A stretch of DNA of 45,677 bases from Desulfococcaceae bacterium HSG9. GTDB lineage: Bacteria; Desulfobacterota; Desulfobacteria; Desulfobacterales; JAUCGF01. Positions within the stretch are counted from its first letter, which is position 1. Each line of letters opens with the position of its first letter. Shown piece after piece: positions 17,450 to 24,864 of this stretch. The notes under the pieces were generated by a model that ran no database searches, was not told the origin of the DNA, and was given only the letters and a program-made list of their open reading frames with translations. The DNA lies in contig JAUCGF010000119.1 of assembly GCA_030378005.1 (NCBI GenBank), forward strand, positions 1 through 45,677, read 5' to 3'. Position numbers and translations under genes: made by a program.

Positions 17450-17995
17450 ATGAAGATGGAACGATGCAGGTTGGTGTTTTCAGGATCAGGTGGTCAGGGT
17501 GTGATTACGGCATCTATTATATTAGCCGAAGCGGCGGCACTTTATGATAATCTGAATGCAGTGCAAACACAGGTATATGGAGCCGCTGCCCGCGGCGGTT
17601 CTACGCGCGCCGATATTATTATTTCAAACGCTGAAATCAATTTTCCCAAAGTATATCAACCCAATGTCCTTGTTTGCCTGACCCAGGAATCTTATAACAA
17701 GTTTTATCCGATTATTCGACCGGGCGGCATTCTGCTGACCGATGCCCGTTATGTCAAATTGAACCGCAAAGTGGATGCGCGTCAAAAATCACTGCACATG
17801 TTTGAAAATGTAATGGATAAAATAAGTAAACCGATTGTGTTCAATATTTGTATGCTAGGTGCCGTAATCGCTCTAACTAAGCTTGTTCGACCCGATTCCA
17901 TTATGCAAACCCTGGCAACACGCATTCCTTCCGATTTTTTGGATATGAACCGACAGGCGCTTGAATTGGGAATGACATTGGGAGAACACGCATAA
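17450..17995 (+). CDS. korC: 2-oxoglutarate:ferredoxin oxidoreductase, gamma subunit
   Basis: A 181-residue subunit of the POR/KOR gamma family, opening with the Gly-rich SGSGGQGVITASIILAEAA (about 10-28) and QTQVYGAAARGGSTRADIII (about 41-60), the CoA-side module. Length is normal. It is the last gene of korDABC. Confidence 0.92.
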   Translation: MKMERCRLVFSGSGGQGVITASIILAEAAALYDNLNAVQTQVYGAAARGGSTRADIIISNAEINFPKVYQPNVLVCLTQESYNKFYPIIRPGGILLTDARYVKLNRKVDARQKSLHMFENVMDKISKPIVFNICMLGAVIALTKLVRPDSIMQTLATRIPSDFLDMNRQALELGMTLGEHA

Positions 17996-18062
17996 CTTAT
18001 TAAATTTCAAATTAATTCCAAAATTATTGTTGAATTGATTTTCTTACGTTGCCAGGAATAAA

Positions 18063-18155
18063 TATGGAGGTGAGCGTCCCCCGCAAGCCGTCCATTTTTT
18101 TATAAATAAAATTGGGTCAGCTTACAAACGGATCGTGAGGACACGCTCCTCCATA
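18063..18155. repeat. imperfect inverted-repeat element after korC
   Basis: TATGGAGGTGAGCGTCC at 18063-18079 is mirrored by GGACACGCTCCTCCATA at 18139-18155. The arms match over TATGGAGG and GTCC with a small offset between. The ~60-base interior is AT-rich in the middle. It sits between the convergent ends of korC and folD, so it may be a shared transcription-end structure or a small repeat element. Confidence 0.5.
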
Positions 18156-18177
18156 AGGCCGTATAATTCAGGTGATT

Positions 18178-19089
18178 TTAGTTAAGCCCCAATTTGAATT
18201 TAAGTGATTTAAGCGTATTTTTCATCAGCATTGTGATTGTCATGGGACCGACGCCGCCCGGAACAGGCGTGATTGAACCGGCAATCTCTTTGGCAGCATC
18301 AAAATCCACATCTCCTTGCAATATCGCCACCATCCTGTCAGGATTCTTTTTACTCGGTTTTTCACCCACACGATTCACGCCGACATCAATTACACACGCG
18401 CCCGGTTTAATCCATTCAGGTTTGACCAGACCTGGAACGCCCGCCGCAACAATAAGAATATCGGCGCGTTTGCAATGCTCGTCCAGCGCTTTGGTGCGGG
18501 TGTGGACAACTGTAACGGTTGAATTCGCGCCAGGACCTTTTTGTAACATCATATTGGCAATCGGTTTGCCTACAATATTGGAGCGTCCCACAACGACCAC
18601 TTCGGCACCGCTTGTTTCCACGCCGGCGCGAATAATCATCTCCTGAATGCCGGCTGGTGTGCAAGGCGGAAATTTAACTTCATCACCGCCGATCATCAGG
18701 CGTCCGACATTTACCGGATGAAAACCGTCCACATCTTTATCCGGATCGATTGCATTCAACACCTTTTTTTCATCAATATGTTTGGGCAACGGCAGTTGCA
18801 CCAGGATGCCGTTGATAGCGTCATCGTTATTGTATTTGTCAATCAACGCCAACAGATCGGCTTCGGCGATATCATCGGGCTGATCGTCCTGAATTTCGTG
18901 AAAACCGAGTCGATTCGCTGTTTTAATTTTTAACGTAACATAAGAAATGGAAGCCGGGCTCGAACCCACCAAAATGGTTACCAATCCAGGAACCTTACCG
19001 TGTTTTTCTTTAATTTCAGTGACTTCAGAACTGATCTCTTCTAAAATTTCTTCGCGAATTTCAGTTCCCTTAATTAATTTTGCTGACAT
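18178..19089 (-). CDS. folD: bifunctional methylene-THF dehydrogenase / methenyl-THF cyclohydrolase
   Basis: A 303-residue FolD, interconverting 5,10-methylene-, methenyl- and 10-formyl-THF. The catalytic Lys lies in SYVTLKIKTANRLGFHE (about 49-65). The cyclohydrolase/dehydrogenase cleft motif DGFHPVNVGRL and NADP loop GRSNIVGKP are present, with the family end PVPGGVGPMTITMLMKNT. Usual bacterial Y-x-x-x-K spacing is kept (Y50, K54). AAGGAG precedes the ATG. Its leader carries an isolated CRISPR-type repeat. Confidence 0.96.
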   Translation of the reverse strand: MSAKLIKGTEIREEILEEISSEVTEIKEKHGKVPGLVTILVGSSPASISYVTLKIKTANRLGFHEIQDDQPDDIAEADLLALIDKYNNDDAINGILVQLPLPKHIDEKKVLNAIDPDKDVDGFHPVNVGRLMIGGDEVKFPPCTPAGIQEMIIRAGVETSGAEVVVVGRSNIVGKPIANMMLQKGPGANSTVTVVHTRTKALDEHCKRADILIVAAGVPGLVKPEWIKPGACVIDVGVNRVGEKPSKKNPDRMVAILQGDVDFDAAKEIAGSITPVPGGVGPMTITMLMKNTLKSLKFKLGLN

Positions 19090-19112
19090 TTTTTCTCCTT
19101 TTAGCTATTTGT

Positions 19113-19144
19113 GTTTCAATTCACGCCCTCGCACGGAGGGCGAC
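19113..19144 (-). repeat. solitary type I-C-like CRISPR repeat in the folD leader
   Basis: On the minus strand this 32-base sequence starts GTCGCCCTC, has a 5-base loop, then GAGGGCG, and ends TGAATTGAAAC. CGCCCTC pairs perfectly with GAGGGCG. This is the architecture and near-consensus sequence of type I-C repeats (GTCGC..., 7-bp hairpin, ...GTGGATTGAAAC; here GTGAATTGAAAC). There is one copy only, with no spacers or cas genes. It ends 23 bases before the folD ATG, so it lies in the predicted folD mRNA leader. Confidence 0.65.
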
Positions 19145-19195
19145 ATGACTTAAAAGCCGTAATTCCGGCTAAAATACTTACAATTTCATTTTTTT

Positions 19196-20233
19196 TTACA
19201 ATGGCATCGGAATATTCATCAAACCTTTGGTCTCATCCATCCCAAGCATAACATTCATATTCTGAACGGCCTGTCCGGCCGCGCCTTTAACCAGGTTATC
19301 AATGGCTGAGATAACAATCAGGCGTTTATTAGCCCGATCTATTTTGCATCCGATGTCACAAAAATTTGACCCGCGTACGTTCAACGTATTGGGCATCCGA
19401 TTTTCGGGTACGATACGCACAAACGGGCATCCTGAATAAAAAGAGCCGATACAGTCACGAATGTCCTCAGTGCGGACATCTCTTGCCAAATCAGTATAAA
19501 TCGTTGTCAACATCCCGCGTGTCATGGGAACGAGATGTGGCACAAACGTAATATGAATATCCGCCCCGCTTTCACGGCTGAGGACCTCTTCCATCTCCGG
19601 TGCATGACGGTGTGATGCGACTTTATAGGCTTTGAATGATTCGTTGACTTCGCAAAAATGGGCGGTTAACGAAAGCGAACGTCCCGCGCCGCTTACGCCT
19701 GATTTAGAGTCCGCAATAAGTGAGTTTGGATGAACCAATTTGCTTTTTAATAAAGGTATCAAAGGTAAAAGCACGCTGGTGGGGTAACATCCCGGGTTGC
19801 CAATCAAATTAGCATTTCTGATTTGGTTAAAATAGACTTCGCAAAGTCCGTAAACGGATGATTTTAAAAGGCCTTGAGCGCTATGGGGTTGATAACAGGA
19901 TTCATAGCGTTTCACATCACTGAATCTGAAATCCGCGGAAAGGTCTATAATTCTTTTACCTTTGGCAATGAATTGGGGTGCCAGTTCCATCGGAATTTTA
20001 TGGGGCAGCGCAAGAAAGAACAAATCGGCTTTTTTACATACCTTTTCAATGTCTAACACTTCACATGTTAAATCAAGCATACCTGCCATAGAGGGATAGA
20101 CCTTGTCAAATTTTACTCCGGCATATTGACGTGATGTCAGCACTGTCAGACAGATATCCGGATGTCCTGCAAGTAATCGAACCAGTTCAGCACCTGCGTA
20201 ACCGGTGGCTCCGATAATACCAACCCGTATCAT
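19196..20233 (-). CDS. argC: N-acetyl-gamma-glutamyl-phosphate reductase
   Basis: A 345-residue arginine-biosynthesis enzyme that reduces N-acetylglutamyl-5-phosphate with NADPH to the semialdehyde. The N-terminal NADP loop is GATGYAGAELVRLL (about 9-22). The catalytic Cys lies in GNPGCYPTSV near residue 150, with His in SHRHAPEMEE near residue 210. Full family length. Its start overlaps the ispD stop by 4 bases, so ispD-argC are coupled. Confidence 0.95.
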   Translation of the reverse strand: MIRVGIIGATGYAGAELVRLLAGHPDICLTVLTSRQYAGVKFDKVYPSMAGMLDLTCEVLDIEKVCKKADLFFLALPHKIPMELAPQFIAKGKRIIDLSADFRFSDVKRYESCYQPHSAQGLLKSSVYGLCEVYFNQIRNANLIGNPGCYPTSVLLPLIPLLKSKLVHPNSLIADSKSGVSGAGRSLSLTAHFCEVNESFKAYKVASHRHAPEMEEVLSRESGADIHITFVPHLVPMTRGMLTTIYTDLARDVRTEDIRDCIGSFYSGCPFVRIVPENRMPNTLNVRGSNFCDIGCKIDRANKRLIVISAIDNLVKGAAGQAVQNMNVMLGMDETKGLMNIPMPL

Positions 20234-20955
20234 TTCACCTCCTTTTGAAGTGTTGCATCAATAATATTCAGATTTTGAAAAAACATGCGTGCCAGCTCCA
20301 TATCTTCGGCCGTGGTAATTTTGATATTGAAGCGACTGCCGTCGATCATTTTAACCCTGTCGCCCCCATTTTCAACAAGGGCGGCATCATCAGTTCCTAT
20401 GAAGCCTTCTTGTAACGCTTTGTCGTGGGCGTTTTTAAGCAAATTATATTCAAACGCTTGGGGGGTTTGTGCCATCCGAATCATTTTACGGGGAATTATT
20501 TTTTTTACGCACTCCTTCAGATCAATCTGCCAGAGTGTGTCAAAAGCCGGAATTCCGGTAATACAAGCCCCCGTCTGATAAGCTCCATCAATACAGGCGT
20601 TAAGTATTGCTGACGTAACGAACGGACGCACACCATCATGAATAATCACAATACCATTTGCTTTTGCAACAGCTTCAATGGCGCACAGGCCATTATAAAC
20701 CGAAGTTTGCCGTTGAACGCCGCCAGCAACAAGAACCGGATTTTTTTGCAGATTAAGCCGATTGATAATCTGGCCGCATACGTTAAAGTCAGCTTGCGGG
20801 ATGACCAGTATCACCTTGTCAATTTTTTTACAAGCGTCAATCGCTATCAGCGTATGCCCGATCAGCGGTTTTCCGGCCAGTTCAAGATACTGCTTACGAA
20901 CGGTTTGGCGCATCCGCACGCCTTTACCGGCAGCGACTATGATTGCGAAGACCAT
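20230..20955 (-). CDS. ispD: 2-C-methyl-D-erythritol 4-phosphate cytidylyltransferase
   Basis: A 241-residue MEP-pathway enzyme joining CTP and MEP. The nucleotide loop is AAGKGVRMRQTVRKQYLEL (about 8-26), with the basic residues for CTP binding. HDGVRPFVT near residue 105 holds the substrate Asp/Arg, and TQTPQAFEY-like MAQTPQAFEYNLL lies near residue 160. No ispF follows; instead it overlaps argC, an unusual partner. Confidence 0.93.
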   Translation of the reverse strand: MVFAIIVAAGKGVRMRQTVRKQYLELAGKPLIGHTLIAIDACKKIDKVILVIPQADFNVCGQIINRLNLQKNPVLVAGGVQRQTSVYNGLCAIEAVAKANGIVIIHDGVRPFVTSAILNACIDGAYQTGACITGIPAFDTLWQIDLKECVKKIIPRKMIRMAQTPQAFEYNLLKNAHDKALQEGFIGTDDAALVENGGDRVKMIDGSRFNIKITTAEDMELARMFFQNLNIIDATLQKEVK

Positions 20956-21000
20956 GTTATTTCATTTTAGTATGGATATTGCTTGTCTCATTAACGATTT

Positions 21001-21134
21001 GAAATCACAAATAACAAATGACAAAAAACAAATAAATTATAATAATTAAAATCCCAAATTCCAAACTTTTTTGAGATTTAGATATTGAAATTTGGAATTT
21101 ATTTGAAATTTGAATATTGTAATTTGTGATTTAA
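21001..21134. repeat. AT-rich palindromic element
   Basis: AAATCACAAATAACAAATG near 21002 and AATTGTAA/TTTGTGATTT-type sequence ending near 21133 are complementary at their outer parts. An inner pair, CCCAAATTCCAAA (about 21053-21066) and TTTGGAATTT (about 21090), is also complementary. The whole spacer between ispD and the HPr-fusion gene is therefore a long imperfect, almost C/G-free hairpin. Repeats of this 'AACAAATGACAAA' style recur in intergenic DNA of related genomes (recollection, not checked). Confidence 0.5.
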
Positions 21135-21142
21135 AGAATAAC

Positions 21143-22459
21143 CTATCTCAAGTAGTTTAACTCTTTAGGTAAAGGGATGTCTTTACCCATCGTATCTTCA
21201 CCGTAATTTCGAGCTGCGAGTATCTTAATATCTTTTAAAGCCCGATCATCACCTTTAAACGTAACCTGCGTAATGCCTTCCTTTTGAATCATTCCTCCAG
21301 CCCATTGAATATCCAGAACGCTGCTGGCGTCAAAATGGTTATCAACGACGCACAATTCAACTTGGCCGCCATAATGTTGGACGATTTTGGACACCAACAA
21401 ACTGGGTCTCAGGTGGAAACCTCTTTCCACCGGAATACCGGCTGTGATGGTGCTACGAACAATGTTAGCATTTAATATTTCTTGAGCCAGCTCACGGCCG
21501 GTTGAAAGATAATGGCAAGCATAGTAAAGCCCGTAATTGACGATACGGTCCAAAAGAACATCGCTGTTCACCAAAGAAGACAGTTTTTCATGAGTCTCTT
21601 GATATATATTTTTATAACCGGTTTTGTGAAGATGGCGTTCGTAATAGTGAAGTAGCCGTCCGGTCAACTGCAACAAATGGAACACCACCGAAAAATGGCT
21701 GCGCAGTTCGCTTAACTTACCATTATCACTAATTAGCCCACCGGGAGCGACATACGTGTCAAAGGCGGATTGAAGGTTATGCACCAACATTTCGTAGCGC
21801 CTTATTTCGACCTCATTCACCTTATCCGGTACTATTTCTTGAATTTCCTCTAACGTGCATGTCAGAAAAATGCCAAATTGATCAAAATCTCTTGAAATGC
21901 TTAAAAAATCACTGGCGATAATGACAATGTGCTGCCGACGTCGATTTTGGTCTTTTTTATCAATACTTATATCATTAGGGAGCGGTTCATTGGTAATCAA
22001 GCTGGTAAAGTTATCGTCTTTAAAATAATCATCCGGTTGTTTTATTCCCAATCGCCCGGCTTCACGAATCACTTCAGGCGTAGTTTTTAGCAACGCATCC
22101 GTTAAAAAAAGCAGATTTTTCTTTCCTTCCTTCACAAAATCAGTCGTATCATCAATCTTATAGAAAATGAGCCGGTTTAAAATATGCTTTTGGGAATAAC
22201 AGGCCATGCAAAGATGAAGCATAGATGCTGCCAGTTCCCTGTAGTAAAACCATTGTTTATTATTTTTAGCGCCATTAAAATCAAGAAAATCCTCCATAAG
22301 CTTGGATGAAGTAATCAATTTGGAAAAAAGAATTTTGGAAAAGGGATAGCCGGATGCCTCTGAATTCGTAATGTAACGGCAATATTTCAGAAACGAATGG
22401 GAAAATATCAGAACCTTTTTCGAAAAGGTGATATCACATTTTATTTGTTGGTTATTCAC
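21143..22459 (-). CDS. HPr-domain protein with a large unknown N-terminal domain
   Basis: A 438-residue protein. The last ~100 residues form an HPr-like phosphocarrier domain: GFHLRPSLLVSKIVQHYGG near residue 345 matches G-[LF]-H-x-R-P with the phospho-accepting His, and ASSVLDIQWAGG matches the regulatory-Ser helix. Residues 1-330 are helical, have no TM segment and match nothing I recognise. HPr is normally a free ~88-residue protein, so this is a fusion, probably cytoplasmic and signalling rather than sugar uptake. It lies just downstream of rnpB on the same strand. No other PTS gene is in the window. Confidence 0.75.
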   Translation of the reverse strand: MNNQQIKCDITFSKKVLIFSHSFLKYCRYITNSEASGYPFSKILFSKLITSSKLMEDFLDFNGAKNNKQWFYYRELAASMLHLCMACYSQKHILNRLIFYKIDDTTDFVKEGKKNLLFLTDALLKTTPEVIREAGRLGIKQPDDYFKDDNFTSLITNEPLPNDISIDKKDQNRRRQHIVIIASDFLSISRDFDQFGIFLTCTLEEIQEIVPDKVNEVEIRRYEMLVHNLQSAFDTYVAPGGLISDNGKLSELRSHFSVVFHLLQLTGRLLHYYERHLHKTGYKNIYQETHEKLSSLVNSDVLLDRIVNYGLYYACHYLSTGRELAQEILNANIVRSTITAGIPVERGFHLRPSLLVSKIVQHYGGQVELCVVDNHFDASSVLDIQWAGGMIQKEGITQVTFKGDDRALKDIKILAARNYGEDTMGKDIPLPKELNYLR

Positions 22460-22511
22460 TATGGAAAAGTTTCACGTTGAAAGTGATAAGTGACTTGTAA
22501 TTTTAAATTAC

Positions 22512-22913
22512 GGTCAGACCAGTCAATAAGCCGAATTTTGTATCCGGTAAAAGTCATCTCGCACCGGATGACGATCATTCATCTGGGACGTCGATTGCCC
22601 GACGCCTCTTGCGACCTACCCGGGAACACGGACGGGCGGCCCTTAATTGTTCCTCTATTTGGTCTTGCACCGGGTGGGGTTTACAAAGCTTCTCCGGTCA
22701 CCCGAAGAACTGGTGCGCTCTTACCGCACCTTTTCACCCTTACCCTGCATTATCAACCTATAAATTAAGGTTGAGTGCAGGGCGGTATCCTTTCTGTTGC
22801 ACTGTCCTTCACGTTGCCGCGACTCCGTGTTACGGAGCACCCTGCCCTATGGTGTTCGGACTTTCCTCCCGATCTTAAAAACAGACCGGACGACCGTCTT
22901 GACTACTCTGACC
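22512..22913 (-). ncRNA. rnpB: RNase P RNA, bacterial type A
   Basis: Catalytic RNA that trims tRNA 5' ends. Reading the minus strand, conserved blocks appear in order: GGGAGGAAAGTCCGAACACC-type P3/P4 start (about 22870), ACAGTGCAACAGAAAG, GGTAAGAGCGCACC, and CCCGGGTAGGTCGC with the final GATGAATGATCGTC. P1 pairs GGTCAGA...AGTCAA at the 5' end with TTGACTGGTCTGACC at 22512-22526. GGTG near 22650-22680 fits the L15 loop that binds tRNA CCA. The ends are set from P1; the real 5' end may be a few bases inside 22913. Confidence 0.95.
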
Positions 22914-22915
22914 GC

Positions 22916-22924
22916 ATTATAGCA
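22916..22924 (-). promoter_or_regulatory. extended -10 promoter of rnpB
   Basis: On the minus strand TGCTATAAT gives a consensus -10 box (TATAAT, 22916-22921) with the TG extension. No TTGACA lies at the right distance. It overlaps the very end of the spacer after the zinc-ribbon gene, so rnpB is transcribed independently. Confidence 0.6.
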
Positions 22925-22927
22925 ATC

Positions 22928-23653
22928 CTAACAGATGTTTTCATGATAAATCATGCGCTGGCAGTGCGGACAGTACATCAGTTTTTCTGACCGTTGCAGT
23001 TCGTTATACGTTTGGGGCATAATGCTCATATTACAGCCTCCGCAAACCGCATCTGTTACCGGCACAATCATTTTGGAATCCGGAATCCATGTCTTCACTT
23101 TATTAAATTCTTCTAAAAGTTTCGGTTCGATCTTATGGGATATTTGTTCCCATTCCGATTCAAATTGGGCTAATTCATTCTTGATTTCTTCAGCTTTGCT
23201 TTGAATCAGCTCCTTTTCACGGTTAATTTTATCTGTTTCCCGGGTATATTCATCTTGCGTAGCTGCAATTTGTTTTTCGTTTTCCTCAATCAGGCCTAGA
23301 ATATCCAACATCTCATCTTCAATTCGAGAGTTAATGGCTTTGACTTCTTCAATTTCTTTTAACAAAGCTTGGTATTCTTTATTTGTTTTGACAGAATTAA
23401 GCTTTTCCTGGCTGCGTTCGATCCGGACGTAATTTAACTGAACATCAGTTTCATTATCTCGATAATTTTTTTTAAGCTGATCCTGATTTAATGTCCGATC
23501 ATAAATTTTTTGTTCGTATTCAGCCAATCTGGCATCTAAGATTTTGATCTTGCGAGGCGTGCTGTCTAACAGATTTTGCATTTTTGTCATTTCAGTTTCA
23601 TTTTTCTGAAGTTTCAGTAATGTAAATATCTGTTCTTCTAACGTAGTTGACAT
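22928..23653 (-). CDS. coiled-coil protein with C-terminal C4 zinc ribbon
   Basis: About 241 residues from the ATG at 23653 (a TTG at 23665 is a weaker alternative). Residues 5-185 are a long coiled coil rich in Glu/Lys. The C-terminus carries a C4 zinc ribbon (VCGGCNMS near 205 and CPHCQRMIY near 230). The family (DUF164/zf-RING_7) commonly sits between the NIF3-type gene and rnpB in deltaproteobacteria. It is thought to bind nucleic acid or act near the ribosome; the molecular role here is not established. Confidence 0.82.
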   Translation of the reverse strand: MSTTLEEQIFTLLKLQKNETEMTKMQNLLDSTPRKIKILDARLAEYEQKIYDRTLNQDQLKKNYRDNETDVQLNYVRIERSQEKLNSVKTNKEYQALLKEIEEVKAINSRIEDEMLDILGLIEENEKQIAATQDEYTRETDKINREKELIQSKAEEIKNELAQFESEWEQISHKIEPKLLEEFNKVKTWIPDSKMIVPVTDAVCGGCNMSIMPQTYNELQRSEKLMYCPHCQRMIYHENIC

Positions 23654-23688
23654 AAATTGGTGCAATCCTCTTGGTTAATTATTGTGAA

Positions 23689-24522
23689 TTAATAAATGGA
23701 AACAAAGGGTTCTTTTTCAGAAAAAGAGATGTCGATACCTATATCATACCCCTTTGAAACAAGAATGTTCTCCAGTTTTTCTTGCAGAACAGCTACAATC
23801 AAATGTTCTGACGCAAAATGGCTGATATCAATCAAACCACGCCGGTTTGCTTCCGCATCACGAGCGTCATGATAGCGCAAATCACCACTGATAAACACCT
23901 GAGCATCGGATTCTAAAAATTGAGACATAAGACCGGAGCCGCTTCCCGTGCAAACAGCAATCTTATTTACAATCAAATGCGGATTTCCAGCGTATTTTAT
24001 ATGTTCCAAATTCAGTTCGGTTTTAATTTTCGCAGCCATAGTAGCCAGTTCTATGGCCGTGTCAGTTGTTCCGATACGGCCAAGGCCTTCATTAGGCACT
24101 GCCCCCTGGTCAGACTGCGGCTCCAGTCGCGCAGTTTGAACGAAAACACTTAAATTTTTTAAGCCTATGCGATGCGCAAGCAAATCATTTAATCCGTCCC
24201 TGGCACTGTCCAAATTGGTATGTGCCGCAAAAATGGCCAAACGGTGTCGGGCCGCCATGCGGATAATGCGGCCAACAGACGTATCAAAATCAATTTTGGT
24301 TAATGGCTTAAAGATTAAAGGATGGTGCGTAATCAACAGATCAATATTGTCGTTACAAGCTTCATTCACGATGGTTGTCAAGGGGTCTAAAGCCACCCGT
24401 AATCGTTTTACCGGCCAGCTCAGTTTGCCTGCCTGAAGCCCGACATTATCCCATTTTTCAGATAACCGTGATGGTGCAATGGTTTCCATCACGTCAATAA
24501 TATCGGCTGTTGTTGCAATCAT
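23689..24522 (-). CDS. NIF3-family dinuclear metal-binding protein
   Basis: A 277-residue NIF3/YbgI-like protein, often annotated 'GTP cyclohydrolase I type 2 homolog'. Metal ligands are seen in THHPLIF (about 65-71), AAHTNLD (about 98-104, His and Asp) and the C-terminal SHFASEH. GDLRYHDARDA near residue 218 is also conserved. It lies 35 bases before the zinc-ribbon gene. The true substrate of the family is unsettled. Confidence 0.88.
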   Translation of the reverse strand: MIATTADIIDVMETIAPSRLSEKWDNVGLQAGKLSWPVKRLRVALDPLTTIVNEACNDNIDLLITHHPLIFKPLTKIDFDTSVGRIIRMAARHRLAIFAAHTNLDSARDGLNDLLAHRIGLKNLSVFVQTARLEPQSDQGAVPNEGLGRIGTTDTAIELATMAAKIKTELNLEHIKYAGNPHLIVNKIAVCTGSGSGLMSQFLESDAQVFISGDLRYHDARDAEANRRGLIDISHFASEHLIVAVLQEKLENILVSKGYDIGIDISFSEKEPFVSIY

Positions 24523-24550
24523 CGCTTTTAAATTTTACCGTTTTAAAATT

Positions 24551-24590
24551 AAAAAAGGCGTGGTAAGTAAAAAACCGCGCCTTTTAAAAA
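24551..24590 (-). terminator. terminator after tRNA(CAU)
   Basis: A stem of AAAAGGCG...GGT with its complement ACC...CGCCTTTT lies at 24551-24586. On the minus strand it is followed by a T run, so it should end tRNA transcription before the NIF3 gene. The spacer 24591-24702 holds nothing else visible. Confidence 0.75.
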
Positions 24591-24702
24591 TGTGTGTTAT
24601 TTGCAATTTGTAGGCAGAATTTCCTAATCATTCATAATCTCGCTTGCATCATTTTTCAGAAAAGCAAAATACTGATTAATGATGTCTCTTACATTAAAAA
24701 GA

Positions 24703-24775
24703 TGGGCCCACCAGGAATCGAACCTGGGACCGACCGGTTATGAGCCGGTGGCTCTGCCAACTGAGCTATGGGCCC
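24703..24775 (-). tRNA. tRNA with CAU anticodon (Met, or Ile2 if lysidine-modified)
   Basis: A 73-base cloverleaf. The acceptor stem is GGGCCCA/TGGGCCC, the D-arm AGCTCAGTTGGCAGAGC, and the anticodon loop CTCATAA in a 5-bp ACCGG/CCGGT stem. T-arm GGTTCGATTCC is intact. CCA is not encoded. The first acceptor pair G-C rules out the initiator type. Elongator Met and Ile2 share CAU, and I cannot separate them from sequence alone. Confidence 0.93.
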
Positions 24776-24864
24776 CTTTTGTTTTGCTAAATGTAACGCT
24801 TTTAGCGATTGTAAAATGTTTTGTCAAGTGAAAGTGACCGCTATTTTTAAATTAAAATTTCAAA

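Noticed and set aside
19113..19144. A CRISPR array
   Set aside because: Only one repeat copy is present. No second repeat, spacer spacing or cas gene was found, so I list it as a solitary repeat only.
22490..22990. Several overlapping open frames on the plus strand
   Set aside because: They run antisense across RNase P RNA and have no coding character.
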